Shown: positions 23,403 to 36,145, counted from the first letter of the stretch. The stretch: 64,000 nucleotides of DNA from Argentina anserina (GCF_933775445.1 NC_065873.1:8556001-8620000), one strand, 5' to 3'. The notes: a model not told the origin generated them from the letters alone. Numbers and translations are program-made.

Positions 23403-26400
23403 CACATAATCATGAATTTGGTTTGGGTTAAACAAATTTGTTCTTCTCGCCTGTGATTTAAGAATCACATATAAATTCAAAATTAAGTCAAGTCCAATTT
23501 TGAGGAGAGAAATATGTAAATTTAATTTTTGTTCTTTCAATTTTTTAGATTTTGTTATCTTGCTTTTCATTCTCATAAGGTATATTTTCATTTTCAGGTA
23601 TTGATAACTCTAACAAATTTTGACATATCTATGATGACATCATTGCCACCATGTGTGGAGGTGTTTCGGAAATAACAAGTGCTTGGAATGGAAAAGCAGT
23701 CGCTTGGTGATAGTACGGTTGGAACGGACCGAGAAAGGGTGAATCGTATTGGAGAGATTGGTCTAATTGTTGGTAACCAAGCCAAGGTAGGCTAAAAGTT
23801 GAGATTGAAATATGTCAGAATTTGTATATGAATATTGTTCTAAAAAATAAAAATAAAAGAAAGATTGAACTATGTCACTAATATTTTAATTTTTTATTTT
23901 GATTATTCTCTTATCGTATTCTTATATAATCTTTATCTTTTATGCAGGGAACCATATATTTTTATCTTCATGATTTTGTGAATAAGATTATGCGGACACG
24001 ACACCTTGCATTGCACCAAATTACAATGTGTGCAACAATAGGTTCAAGAACAAAAAGGGCAAAGTCAGTACTTTACCAAGGCTGGAATGCTTATGGTGAA
24101 AAAAAAAACGAGTCATGAAACTAGAATATGCATTTTTAATTTATTATTTTTGTGGGCTGTCCTACACAATGAGTCTTCCCGCGGAAAATGTAATTGTAAG
24201 TTTCTCTCTTTAAACTATGAAATTGGCTATGATCAAGATTTGTTGTAGTGGTAGAGCTATTACATCATTGTTCTATCCCATATTCATATTTTGAATTGGG
24301 TTTTAATGTTTTAGAAATATCACACATAACGTAAATGCTTTCATTGAAATCGATATATGTTTTCTTTAGCAAAAAGTTGATACGTGATGTCTCAAATCTA
24401 AGAGGTCATATGATCTTTCATAAATTGCTACGTCTGAATTGAAAAAAAATTTGCATATTCAAAGCCTACATTGAAATGTGTGTACGATCATTTCTCATAT
24501 ATAAGATATTGTTCAATTTTGTCTAAAAAAAGGTTTAGTGCAAGTTTAAAGGAAAAAAGTAAGAGTCTATTAATTCTGATTCGATATGTTCATTATATAT
24601 ATTTCGCTCACAAATATTTTTTAAATGACATAATATAATATTTAAAAACTATATCTCAAACTTTGGACCAGTCATCAATCCTCAATGCAATTAATAAGGA
24701 AAGCTAAATCCCAATTAGAATTTGAGATGCTTAACTTCATTATATACTACTTAACTTCTCTGCAAGCTGTTCTATATCAAGGTTGCATCTGAATTATATA
24801 AGTGCTTGTACGAATGTGATAAAAGTTAAAAAAAAATCATATGTATTCGGTGATTATTGTTACGGAAGATGGTATTGAAATCGTCTTTACTAGCACAATA
24901 CTAGAACTGTATATCCAGAACTATAATGAAGTGTTAGATTTTCTGAACCACAAAACAATTCCTTTTAAAGGATTAGAGAGATCTGCAATGTTCTTGTTCT
25001 ACAAGGCTAATAATTGGGCAGTTTTCAGCTGTGAAAACTAAACTAAGGTATGCATACTCGTAATTCTCATAATTGAATAAAACTTTATTTTTTCCATTAT
25101 TATTTTTAATTTCAAAGCTTCAACCTTATATGAGCTTATATATTTTTATTTAATTTGTAAGAATCGCAAAGATATTGTAATATTATTGAAGTTGTCCATC
25201 CGTTTACTAACTTAGTAAGCGAATGATACATATAAAGAGTAATTTTTGACACGAATGTAGACTGCGTCGGATTTATTGCGGCACACGCTTGTGTTTCTCC
25301 ATCGAAGCACCTCTGTTTTACTACTTCTCTGAATAATTTCCGGTGGATGAAGATTAAGAACAAGATTGTTTTTATATCTCCACAGTCATTGGAAATTCAG
25401 ACGTCTCTTAGGATCTCTCTAGATCTTAGGGTTTCCCACTCTCTAGAGTTTATGAGGTCGCTTAGAGAGAGATAGATAATGGTTTTCTAACTGCTAGGCA
25501 GTTTTATTGCATTCTACTATGTTCGTAAATAAAATTTTTCAATAGTTGATACATTTTCTTTGGTAAATTGAAGCATCTTGAAATGTTTGAGATGCCGATT
25601 CTAAGATATGAAATAGAGACAAACCATATCAAGATCTTGACTATTTTATTGAAGAAGAAGATTTTATTGAAGTTCGTGGTCAACGTTTCTAGAATCTATT
25701 TGTGGAGAGGCTTGTTGATAGCTAACTTCAATAATTATTATAACCAAAAGTACTGATCTTTTGTCATTTAATTTGGTGCACAATGATCCTATGATTTATT
25801 CTTGTTCAATCTTGTTTTTGGCCAAGCTACTATTGTGTTGAGTTTACTATTAATTAAGGTTTGATTTTTCTCTATTTGCTGCATTTGGGTTATATTATAC
25901 ATATATATAAATTTTATATTTGTATAAATTAAATGTACTTTCTTTTTATTATGTCTATATATGTTTAATTTTTTACGAATATTTTATGATGGTGCTTTTT
26001 AAATCAAAGAAATTGACACTTGAGTTTACTTATTTGAAGGGGATAATCATAGTATAATGATATATCCCCTAGCTTGGCTGGTGGAAGAATGAAGGAGCTG
26101 TTTATAAAACCCTGTTGCAACTGCAAATTACAAGATTTAGCTTTAAAAGAAAGTTTATATGTGTGTGAATATGCATATGTGTGAGATAGAATGTACTTGA
26201 AGCAAATTTAGTACTATACTGGGGTAGGAAAGTCTTTATTGTAGTATGTCTAGCTTAGCTTAATTTATTTGCATTGTTTATTATGTCTTCAACTAGATTT
26301 TTAACTAAACACTCATCTTTTTTGTAATATATATGAGATATTTACATTGAATCAGTTGTTAATATATATAATATATATTTATATATTGACAAACAGAGTC

Positions 26401-27059
26401 AATTGAATGTACTCTTCAATAGGGTGGTGGGTCGCGAAATGTTCCACTAATGTATCATACTATTTATATGACGTTAGGTATAACATTGTAACACATATAC
26501 ATCAATCAATACCATCTAATGCGATAAGTAAGTATGATGATACATCTACCAATTTCGTCCAAATTTTAATCCGGTTGGACCATCTGATCGTCGTAAAAAC
26601 CTAAACCAAAACATCATTATAATAACAAGTATAGGTATAACAAACGTTATATTAGTACTTATACATCTGTTAGGATATCAGACCGGTCAGCCATGCAATT
26701 AGTTTGGACCATAACTCCCCCAAATGGGAGAGGGGGACCCAAATGTTAACTAAAATGTCCCGAAATGGTAATATACAAGGTCAAAAGTGTAGGCACCTTC
26801 TTTGGCTTCTTCATCAAAAATCCAGCACTGGTTAAGATACTACCTTAATCTCTCAGCCGCTACCTTATCCAACAAAAAGTACATGATCGTGAATTAGTCA
26901 CATTGATGTCAATTAGTCATTCTTCCTTGTGCTGGTATATATCGTGCACAATACAAGGAATATGCGGTACTCCATTTTGGAGCTTATGGAAATCATGGTT
27001 TTTTAGTTTTGTTTATCACTACAATTTATGATCTCAAGACCGTATAATCTAGATTCATC
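23403..27059. other. AT-rich region without recognisable genes
   Basis: About 3.6 kb. Short open frames (24841-25041 plus, 25136-25363 minus, 25568-25756 plus) have no family I recognise and no neighbouring exons. Blocks at 23650-23790 and 23950-24110 have more even base composition and could be decayed exons. Nothing firmer can be said. Confidence 0.35.
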
Positions 27060-27330
27060 CCCCAAATTCTATAGAGAAACTCAATTTTGATGGCTCAGTC
27101 AACTCTTCTTATGCTGTTGTTGGGTTCATTATTCGCAACTTTGATGGTTATGTTATTCTGCCTTCAACAAAAACCTTGGTCTTCGATGTTCTTTGTGCTT
27201 GAACTTCTACTCTTCGAGTCGATCTTTCTACTGCTTTAATACATTGTCACCTCAAAATCCAGGTTGAAGACAATTGCAAAACTCTTACGGTAAAGGAATG
27301 GAAAGTGAGATAATGATTACGGGTTTAGAG
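27060..27330 (+). pseudogene. RNase H-like (RVT_3 type) fragment, N-terminal part
   Basis: The frame reads KLNFDGSVNSSYAVVGFII, then RNFDGYVILPSTKTL. This is the KLNxDG...GxVIRDxxG start of the plant RNase H-like domain found in LINE-type retroelements and related genes, with the first catalytic Asp in FDG. A TGA at about 27200 breaks it, and a later piece (KIQVEDNCKTL) corresponds to the Asp-bearing strand. No reverse transcriptase precedes it. Confidence 0.7.
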
Positions 27331-27422
27331 AATTTCAACATTTATTTACACATGATGGAATTGTAATAGGTGTGGATATCCTCATCAGAAATTGAATCTT
27401 TAACAACCTGGATTTACAAATA

Positions 27423-29886
27423 CAGGGTGTAATAACCCGAAAAATTCATATCTAATTTTCAATGAGTTCACGGATATTATTAAGTTGGTCATTTTCTAAT
27501 TTTATTAGCTGAGAATGAAAATGAAATGGTTCGAAATATTAATTGTTCGGAAACGTTCAATTTGACGAGTCTAAGAGTTGACTTTTGACTCATTAGGATT
27601 CTTAGGAAACTTCTTACATGAAAGTCGTAGAGCTCGTCGATACGAATTAGTGGACACGTGGCACGCCTAAATCGGAGTTAGTATGAAGAAGTTACGAATC
27701 AAAAGATATTTGGACAATTTTGGAAAATAGTATAAATAGGGGAATTAAAGAGAAAAAGGGAAGAAAAATCAGAAATTCGGATCAGTACTAATCACGGATA
27801 CTGTTCACCCCGAAAAAAATACAAAAATTTCTCTCCCGAGCAGCCGACTTTGGGCCGCCGGATCTCCGCCGTCCGGCCACCATAGAGCGGCGCACCGGTC
27901 AAGTTTGAAAGGTTGCTGCATCCCCTGTCGATTGGTGGTAGCGTCACCCGCCATCTCACCGCCGTTTAGGAGCGGTGAAGCCCGGAAGTTCTCCCGAAAA
28001 AGCATATTTCGCCGAACTTCAACTCGTCGGATCTCCCTCCTCCGGCAACCAATCGGTACGATTCTTGTTTCATTTTGAAGGTCTCCTTCCATACTACAAA
28101 CCCTCCAAAATATTTAACCCCAATCATTGTGTACTAGGAGAATCGAAGAAAAGAAATTCTAGGTTTTTAAATTGGGGCTTTTCGGTTCTTGTTAAATTGA
28201 AGTGTTTAGGCTCAGAATTAGACTTTGTGGTGAACTAGGAAGTTGTTAGGAATGTCATTTAGATAGTGGTGGTGAAATTTGGTGGCGTTCGATGAACAGT
28301 GATGCCGCATGAATAGTACTGTGAACAACGTTTTATGAACAGTGTTTCGGTGAGAAACAGTTCTGTGAATAGTGACATAGTAAAAACGGTAACTGTGACC
28401 TGTGTTTAAATAAAAACAGTACATTGAAACAGTGATTAGTAAACATTTTACGTATCATTTTCTAAGCGTTTATCATGCTATTAGGTGACTGACGAAACGA
28501 GTGAGGAAATTACTTTCAGTGTCGTGGAAGTTGCACGGATGAAAGAAGGTGAGTAAAAATCTCACATAGTTACGAATCTACCCTTTTGGAGATTCAAGAT
28601 TGTGCAAAATTTTAAAGAATGAAATATGACATGTATATGATATAGTGAAATATATATATATTTGTATAAATAGTAAATAGGTACATATATATAGTTTGCT
28701 ATATTATATACTGTTATGATTTCGTTGTGAATATGTCATTTTGATGATGAGATTTATATATCGAGCATGTGATTTGTTTTGTACAATATGACATGATTAT
28801 TGTACGTGGTTTTACCATGGAGATTGTTAAAACGTTTTTGTCTTCGGACGTGATTTTGTCTACGGACGTGTGATGTCTTCGGACGAGTTTTGTCTTTGGA
28901 TGTGATTGATGTCTTCAGACGAGTTTTTGTCTTCGGACCAGTCTACGGACGTGTGATGTCTTCGGACGTGTTTTGTCTTTGGACGTGATTTTGTCTACGG
29001 ACGTGTGATGTATTCGGACGAGTTTTGTCTTCGGACGTGATTTATGTCTTCGGACGAGTTTTGTCTTCGGACGTGATTTATGTCTTCGGACGAGTTTTGT
29101 CTTCGGACGTGATTGATGTCTTCGGACGAGTTTTTGTCTTCGGACCAGTCTTCGGACGTGTTTGGCATGTCGGAACCTAGCCTTTGGCCGGGCGAAAGTT
29201 ACGATACAGTTAGAGCTCTAGTCTGTCTGTCGGAGTACTGCATGTGAGGTAATAGATGGGTTATCGGCTCATGAGTACTCATATTTTGGATGTTGGGTAG
29301 CAGGAGGTTGCCCAATGTCGGCGGTGTACTACATGAGGGGTAATAGAGGTGTACCAGCGCTCATGAGTACCCGTGTTATAAATGCATTTGGGTAAACAGA
29401 GGGGTTGCCCAATTTCTCATGAGCACTTTTATTTTCATATTTTTGGACAACCAGATGGGCCGTCCATTGACTCATGAGTGCATTTATAATTGATGTTTTG
29501 TGATTTTCCTATATATTGATATGCGGGTGGTATTTGTTATTTTACTCATACGAGCTGCAAAGCTTACCAGGTTTGTATTATAATTCGATAGTGAAGGGGA
29601 TTAGGGGGAATTGACGGACCGCTCAGAAGACTTGGAGTTATTTATTTACATCCTGTGGTGAGGATTTTGTGTGGATTTCTTTATGAGGATTATACATTTC
29701 CATTTGTTATAATGTCGAATTATAAATTTGGTTTGTAATAATCGGTTGACTGAGTTGTATTTTGAACTCAGAGATGATCCGCTGTGGCATTTAAAATTGT
29801 TTCGATTCATTGAGATTGTTTTAGTGTTTTTCATGACTTCGAAATTTGAGTTTTTATGCTCGAAATTTTGGGGTCGTGACACAGGG
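27423..29886 (+). mobile_element. Solo LTR with CAGGG target duplication
   Basis: The element is 27428-29881 (2454 bp), starting TGTAATAACCCG and ending GTCGTGACA, with CAGGG on both sides (27423-27427, 29882-29886). A good TATA box, TATAAATAG, lies at 27731-27739. It has the same architecture as 9420-12045: GC-rich leader-like part at 27.8-28.1 kb, GTGAGTAAAAATCTCAC block, GGGTAACA-type units, GTTGTTTTAG end. Short frames at 27805-28424 are LTR sequence. Confidence 0.92.
28841..29165 (+). repeat. Minisatellite of TCTTCGGACG units in the LTR
   Basis: Roughly fifteen copies of a short core, GTCTTCGGACGTG or GTCTTCGGACGAG, separated by ATTTAT or TTTT. They are arranged as higher-order pairs of about 38-40 bp. 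The sister LTR at 9420 has only a pair of such cores (GTCTGTGGACCTGTCTTCGG, about 11275-11298), and the truncated LTR has GGTCTTCGGACATTG near 5510, so the array expanded in this copy. Confidence 0.88.
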
Positions 29887-30329
29887 GAAAGGTGGATTTG
29901 GGATTGAAACGTTAAGAATAACTTTTTATGCGTAAAATATCCTTACATAATTTCAATAACTAAAAATTACCCAACCATATATTAGTTTTTTATGCCCAAA
30001 ATACTAGATAATTTAATTTAAATGGTATACATCACAATGTATATCTTTAGTTATATTTTTCTCCATATAAATAGTATTTCATCAGAAAAGAAACATACAT
30101 ATTCTTAAATTCAAAGATATAATCCAATAATTTACTTGAAAGTATAGATCGTTATACTCAAAGTAAAATGATCAAGGATTTTTTAGTAATCGAAATAGTT
30201 TTTATTCTAATATTCCTTATGGTAAGTAAACAACATCAATCGTAACTAAAAATGTCACAATAGAATTGAAATCTCCACACACAATTCCATTCCGTCTTCT
30301 ATTATGGATAAATTTCATTCCAAGTAAGT

Positions 30330-30560
30330 AAAGTTGCCCTTATTGATTGCATCAACAAAATTATCCATTTTCCTTAAAGAATCCAATCGTCCACACCATG
30401 ACAAGCTATTTTAAGGAAATACATTTTAACCATGTTCATTGTGAAGCCAATTTTGCCACTAATGCTGTTGCTTAGATAGGGCATCATGCTCCCATTGCTC
30501 GTTGGGGCAACACCTTCCCTGTTACTGTTTCTTGTGCTATTTAGTTTGATAATTTTAGTG
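30330..30560 (+). pseudogene. RNase H-like fragment, C-terminal part
   Basis: Plus-strand pieces read DCINKIIHFP and, in another frame, HFNHVHCEANFATNAVA. These are the last strands of an RVT_3-type RNase H domain (normally HVxREANxxADxLA). Stops and a frameshift are present. Together with 27060-27330 this looks like one domain, with the solo LTR and about 450 bp of other sequence now between. Confidence 0.55.
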
Positions 30561-30669
30561 TTGGTTATATAAGAGGTCATAAATTTTAGTTTTTACTTTT
30601 ATCCATTAGAAAAACAAATATTGCTCGACTGTTTTCTAATTATCACTGTCCAAATTAATTTTTGAATAA

Positions 30670-30990
30670 AATACTGGTCACTTCTCTAATTTTTAGTAAT
30701 TTGACAATTTTAATCATTCATGTTTCAATTTCAACTGATCACTCCTTATATTTTCAAATTTTTAACAATTTGGTTGTTCCGTTAAGTCTCCATCTAATTG
30801 CACCGTTAAGTTGCTGACTTGACAAACATAATATAAGAGGAAAAAAACTACTTAATTGTGTAATTGGACGAAGACTTAATGAAATGACTAAATTGGTTAA
30901 AATTTAAAAATATAAAAAGTGATAAGTTGAAATTAAAACATGAATTACTAAATTATTGAGTTACTAAAAATTGAATGAGTTATTACTTAT
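30670..30990. mobile_element. MITE-like element with long terminal inverted repeats
   Basis: The left half (CTAATTTTTAGTAATTTGAC, then TTTCAATTTCAACTGATCAC, then CCGTTAAGTCTCC) is mirrored in the right half (end of the segment, minus strand: CAATTTTTAGTAACTC, then TTTTAATTTCAACTTATCAC, then CATTAAGTCTTCG). Arms are about 130 bp at roughly 80 percent identity by eye. No coding capacity. Exact ends and target duplication were not resolved. Confidence 0.65.
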
Positions 30991-31089
30991 TAGTATGTTA
31001 TCCTTTTTAACCGTAAGGTCCTTCTACTGCCAAAAAAAAAACGTAAAGGTCGGTCGTCATTAGCTTAGGTATCCGAAATCTTGACCACC

Positions 31090-33152
31090 ATTGTGCCTTC
31101 CTCTCTGCTTTCATTGAATCTCACTATCTGAATTTCAAATTTCAAAACCTCCCTCGTGTTCGTATCCTCCTCCTCCAAAAGCTCCGTCCAGTCCCTCCTC
31201 CGCCGACTGCGTCGTGTAATTCTCCCCTCCGCCGGGTAAATCCTCTATCTCTTATCCAATTTCACTCTTCAATTTTGGAGTCAATTTCTCTGACTATCAT
31301 GATGATGATGATTCCCTTTCTCTATGGCAATTGACGTTAATGGAAGCTCAGAGATCTTCTGAAATTGCTCACGTTTGTCTACTGGATTTAGAGGTATATA
31401 TTTCCATTGCTCAGGCCACCGTTTTCTGAATTCGAGCTGATTCCTATTAGTTCTGTGAACTCAATATACTTACTGGTTTGAATTTGATCTTCTGGTCTAG
31501 AACTTACTGTACATTTATCGGAATATAATGATTATATGGTGCTGTTTCAGTTAGTGTTGGTTGCTGTTTAGTTGATACACATGTGAAATGTGAAACTGTT
31601 AGTATGATTCAACATTACCGGCAGTTATGTGGAATATGTGATGTATAAACATATGGGCATGGAACAATTGTAGCTGATTATAGAATCATCATATCTTCTA
31701 ATTATCATAAGGCCTTAAGTTTTCTTCACTTGTCTGCTTCGCTTACCAACTAAACTTGCAAAACTTAGTCGTCTTGATACTTTCTTTCTTACTGAAATCT
31801 GTATTTGTTTCGTGTGATGGTATCACTGAAGTAGTATTTGTTTCCAAAAAGTTAGAAAATTATCTAGTTTTTTTTTTGTCAAGAGTCACAGACTTAGTGT
31901 AAAAAGATTACCAAACTAAAAATGCTAAAGTTGAAAGAGATATACAACAACGAATGATGGGACTCACTTTTCAATCCCTTGTGGTGCATCCACATCAGAG
32001 GTTAAGTAGGAAGTAGAAGAATTTGGAGTTGGAATTAATAAACTATTTACTTAATTGAAATATATTATCTCTCAGTAAGTGGTTCACTGTAGCTAGGCTG
32101 TTGCCGTGGAAAAGATGGTTGTGCCTTCCTTTTAATTAGTGTATACGCCAGTTGGAGCTATAGAGGTCTTCAGGTCAGCTCCATTTTCTGCTTTATTTGT
32201 TGCTCTGTTCTCTCTCTGTCAATATTTAAGGTTTGCTGGATTTTATTTTTCAATTTCGAAACAATTATTGAAACAGCAGTGTGGTTTTCTGTTCTTCTAC
32301 TTGCTTTCCTCTCAGAATCTCTTTTACTTTTTATTCCTATTTTTATTTACAGCTCTTGTATTTATCATCTTTCTAACTTTCTTCCCTATTATTTAAAATG
32401 CTCTTTTCCTTATTACCCTATGTTTATTTGCAGTTAAAAGTGGAAAATTTTATGATTGCCTGCATTATGATGTCAATTCATCAAGATTTAGCAGATTAGG
32501 AGATATGGAAACTGATTGCTTTGTGAACTTATTCATTTCACCTTTTCAGTTATGCTCTAATATATATATCTTTTAATGTTGCAGTTCATTTTGTTTTTTC
32601 CACTAACAATTAGCAGAACAATTCGACAACACTGTTACCCAGGTATGCTACTGTTGGTCTCTTTTATGGTTTAATGTTGTTTTTAAATGTGTAGTTATCA
32701 TATTGTAGATCTCTAACTAAAAAAGAATAATATACAGATGCATGTATCAATATATACAACCAGAAATATGGATTAATGACCTTAGTGTTTACCAAAGCTT
32801 ACTGGAATACCAATTTTTTGGTTAAATTTATTTCACTTGAATGACTTGATTCTGTTTTTGACAATGATGAGGAAATATACTGACAGACAGTCTAGGAGGG
32901 AAAGTTTTATTTATTTATTTTTCCAGCGGCCTATAATTCTAAACTTTATTTTATATTTCTATGTTCATCCTTTGCTGATCAGATGTTGGTTTTCTGATTT
33001 TATCTCTTACTCTGGTGTTTAGGCTCTGTTACTGTAAACCTAATATATGGTTATAAATATTACCACAGGCTGAAAGATTGATTGCCAAAGCAGACCAGAT
33101 CTGCAAGAGAGCCAAGAGTAGAGGTTCTGTAGTGGAAAAGAGGAAGTGTTGA
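31090..33152 (+). other. Candidate leader exons or small spliced gene before SUFD
   Basis: A pyrimidine-rich stretch at 31090-31236 ends in a donor-like CGCCGG|GTAAAT. An ATG at 31341 opens an 18-codon frame to a donor GAG|GTATAT at 31395. A short exon ends CCCAG|GTATGC at about 32641, preceded by tandem acceptors TAG and CAG three bases apart. A last exon at 33069-33152 starts after TACCACAG and reads AERLIAKADQICKRAKSRG to a stop at 33150-33152. I do not recognise the peptide. The exon ends only 45 bases before the SUFD start, so this is either the spliced leader of SUFD with an upstream frame or a separate small gene. Confidence 0.35.
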
Positions 33153-33197
33153 GTTTCTTTTTTGTTTTTTCCACAAAATTGTTAGCCTCCACCTGCC

Positions 33198-35263
33198 ATG
33201 GCTGCCATAGCATTTACACCCCAGGTTCAAAGACCTCCCCTGCCCTTCTTTTCCACACCCAAATCCCCAAAACCCAAAACCAGAGTCTCCCTCCAATCTC
33301 CTCTTTCAACTTCACAGCTTGTCTATGACCCCTTCGTTCACCAACTTGCTGAGTCCCTCGACGACTCACTCCCCTCTTCCTCTTCTTCTTCATCACCTCT
33401 CCAAAACCTCAGAGACTCTTCTGTTCAGACCGTCCTCTCAACCCCATGGCCTACGCGCAAAGATGAGCCCTTTCGCTTCACAGACACCTCCTTCATCAAA
33501 AGATCTCAAATCACGCCCATCTCTCGACCACCCAGCTTTGATAATAGGCAGGAAGATACCCAGTTCCCCAATTTGGATATTGTTGATGGTTTCCTTATAA
33601 ATTCGACATATATAAGCGAATTGCCGGACGGGGTTTATGTGGGTAGCTTGCTGGAGCTTTCTGATGAGACTATTATAAAAAGGGTGTCCGAGTTTCTGTC
33701 CAGTAGTGCTCAGGGGGACTTGTTTTGGTCCATTAATGGTATTGGAGCGCCAGATTTGACTATTGTTTATGTTCCAGCTGGGTGCAGGTTAGATAATCCT
33801 ATATGCTTGCGCTACTTTGCCAATGAAGGTGGTGACATTGGGTCACATAATCTGCCCTTATCGAATCCGAGGGTGCTTGTGTTGGTGGAAGAGGGAGGGG
33901 AGGTTGGTGTGGTGGAGGAGTTTGTGGGTGGGAATGGGGACAAGTCTTATTGGGTGAACTCTGTTTTAGAAGTTGGTGTTGGAGTAGGAGGGAAAGTCAA
34001 GCATTCTTATGTTCAGAACCAGTCTCTAAATGCTGCCCACATCAAGTGGACTTCGGTTCGCCAGGTAATCTATGCTCTATCTTTTCATTCTTTTTGATAC
34101 TTGAGTGAATTTGTTGTTAAGTTTGAGATTAAAGTTTTTTCATCAAATTTGAGACAGGCTCTTATAGAATTCATATGCTTTCTGTACATTAGTCATTCTT
34201 AGCAAGGTCTATATATACCATTTATTTTAGTGCAATGATTTTTTTATCTTTGTCTCGATGAGGAGTTCTGATTTACACGCATTACTCATTGTTTATCTTC
34301 TATTTAACTTTTAAACAGGAATCAGCCAGTACATATGAGCTTGTTGAAGTAAGCACTGGTGGAAAATTAAGCAGACACAATCTCCATGTTCAGCAACTGG
34401 GACCTGATACAGTCACCGAGTTATCCACCCTGCACTTGTCTGCCGGTGATCAAACACAAGACCTACACAGTAGCATAGTCCTTGACCATCCACGAGGTTA
34501 TTCCAGGCAACTTCATAAGTGCATCGTGTCACATTCAGATGGTAAAGCCGTCTTTGATGGGAACGTAAAGGTCAACAGGTAGTTCTCTGTCATTTAATTT
34601 CAAGATTTATGTTGGCTAAGCTTTGCCTCACATGAGTCACATCACTTTTGTCTTCTTGAAAATTCTCAGTTTACATTGTATGCATTTTTGCACTAATGGA
34701 GCTAAATGCATGTAGTAATTTTTTGCAACTAAAGGTCTTGTTATTTCATTTTCAGAAAAGAAAAGAAAAAATCTTTCTTGTTTGATGGGTTTCCTCTTAA
34801 ATAAGTTTTGCCACCTAGATAATAGCTACATTTCACTTTCTGTGGCATCCTCATGTATCAGTGTACTGATTGTTCACATGTGTTGCTCACTAGTTAGGCC
34901 TTGTGTGCGTCTCCTATAGTTTTTCACTTTCATATATATATATTTTTTTTTTTCAGATCTGCACAGCAAACAGATGGCGGGCAACTAACAAGAAGTCTTC
35001 TTCTTGCACCTCGTGCAACTGTGAATGTTAAACCAAATCTGCAGATCATTGCTGATGATGTCAAGTGTTCCCATGGAGCTGCAATTAGTGACCTAGAAGA
35101 AACACAGCTCTTCTATTTCCTGGCACGCGGGATCAGTTTAGAGGCAGCAAGGAAGGCTCTTGTCTATTCCTTTGGTGCTGAGGTGATAGAAGGATTACCT
35201 TATCCTTGGATAAAGTCGAAGGTAGAAAGTCAAATTAAAGAAAAGTTGAAAGAATCCTCATAA
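33198..35263 (+). CDS. SUFD: Chloroplast SufD (ABCI7-type) Fe-S assembly scaffold protein
   Basis: Three exons, 33198-34064, 34319-34578 and 34957-35263, all with GT-AG borders. The joined frame is 477 residues, close to the plant family length. SufD works with SufB and SufC in plastid iron-sulphur cluster assembly. Residues 1-50 are Ser/Pro/Lys-rich with few acids, typical of a transit peptide. About 60-170 is the N-terminal helical part (FRFTDTSFI). The SufB/D beta-helix core follows, with NPRVLVLVEEGGEVGVVEE, ELSTLHLSAGDQTQDLHSS and RSLLLAPRATVNVKPNLQI. The C-terminal SufD motif CSHGAAISDLEETQLFYFLA is followed by a helical tail. Start chosen as the first ATG of the long frame with a transit-like N-terminus. 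No damage seen. Confidence 0.95.
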
Positions 35264-35960
35264 TTGAGACATATTAGATCATTCGTTATAACAAATGTAA
35301 TTGTTACTCAAATTCAATCAAATTTTGATGTTGTATGAAATTCTGGGAGGCTTGAATGCTCCAATTGTATCCCAAGCAATGTTTACCAAACCCGCTTTCT
35401 TATGCAACATGGAATTTTCCACTTATGCTGGGTTTCTTTCATTGCTATTACTCGGGCTATGTTTTGCTCCACAGTTGTGGAAAATATATCATAAAATTTT
35501 CCTTCTCCTCTTCCCTCGACTGCTTACTTTTTTTTATGGAAATGTTGAGTGCTTGTTATTTTGTATCTGTTCCGAGTGTTCTCACAGTCCCAAAAGTGTG
35601 AATGAAGGGCAAATGATCAGCACCTACAATATTGCAACCAAATTACAACCATTAAATACTAATGATTTCTTCTCGTCTCTTCCTCTAGATGCTTATAATT
35701 GGTAAATCTAGTCTCAGACTACCACACGTCCATAGTGTCTAAAATCAAGGGATGGCTTTGAATTTCATGCTACTGATGCTTTTCAGGGGATCCAGAAGGT
35801 TTCCAGCTTGAATAGAAGAGGCAATGTCTTGTCCTTGATATCAAATTCTAAATCCAGATTATAACGCATGGACAGTCATGGTTCAATAGAACAATTGCTT
35901 ACTATCCTTGATAAAAATCGACCTAAATATACTATTTATAGTGAAATAGATTTTGTTAAA
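35264..35960. other. SUFD 3' region and spacer
   Basis: Open frames on the plus strand (35301-35705) look like 3' untranslated sequence. No separate gene is recognised before the U6atac promoter. Confidence 0.4.
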
Positions 35961-35962
35961 AC

Positions 35963-36004
35963 TCCCACATCGAATAAGTAGAGAGAATGTGCATCTTTAT
36001 ATAT
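35963..36004 (+). promoter_or_regulatory. Plant snRNA-type promoter: USE plus TATA
   Basis: TCCCACATCG at 35963-35972 is a full match to the core of the plant Upstream Sequence Element of snRNA genes. A TATA-like TTTATATAT starts at about 35997, leaving about 24 bases between. In plants that shorter spacing marks RNA polymerase III transcription (U6 type), while polymerase II snRNA genes have about ten bases more. Confidence 0.85.
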
Positions 36005-36020
36005 GCTGTACAAGACACGA

Positions 36021-36145
36021 GATTTTGTTCGTGAAAAGGAGAGATGGTTGGCTCCCCTGACAGGGACGGGAGTAGTCTTGGGACTTACCTGTTACACATC
36101 CGGTTAAGGCTACCCACCCTTGTGGTGGATCTTATGCCCGATTTT
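36021..36145 (+). ncRNA. U6atac snRNA (minor spliceosome)
   Basis: The RNA has the features of U6atac. AAGGAGAGA at 36036-36044 is the element that pairs with the 5' splice site of U12-type introns. An internal stem-loop follows, with CTCCC (36052-36056) pairing with GGGAG (36068-36072) around CTGACAGGGAC. Then comes the conserved ATCCGGTTAAGGC block near 36100, and a 3' stem with CCACC pairing with GGTGG. A run of nine T at 36142-36150 serves as polymerase III terminator. It lies 24 bases or so downstream of a USE/TATA promoter. The 5' end is inferred from promoter spacing and may be a few bases off. U6atac replaces U6 in the catalytic core of the U12-dependent spliceosome. Identification is by recalled family sequence. 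Confidence 0.85.

Noticed and set aside
28841..29165. CRISPR-like array of short regular repeats
   Set aside because: The units are contiguous with no unique spacers, the genome is eukaryotic, and the array sits inside a solo LTR: an ordinary minisatellite.
35301..35705. 134-codon frame downstream of SUFD
   Set aside because: Low-complexity hydrophobic translation from T-rich 3' sequence, overlapping another frame; most likely untranslated region.
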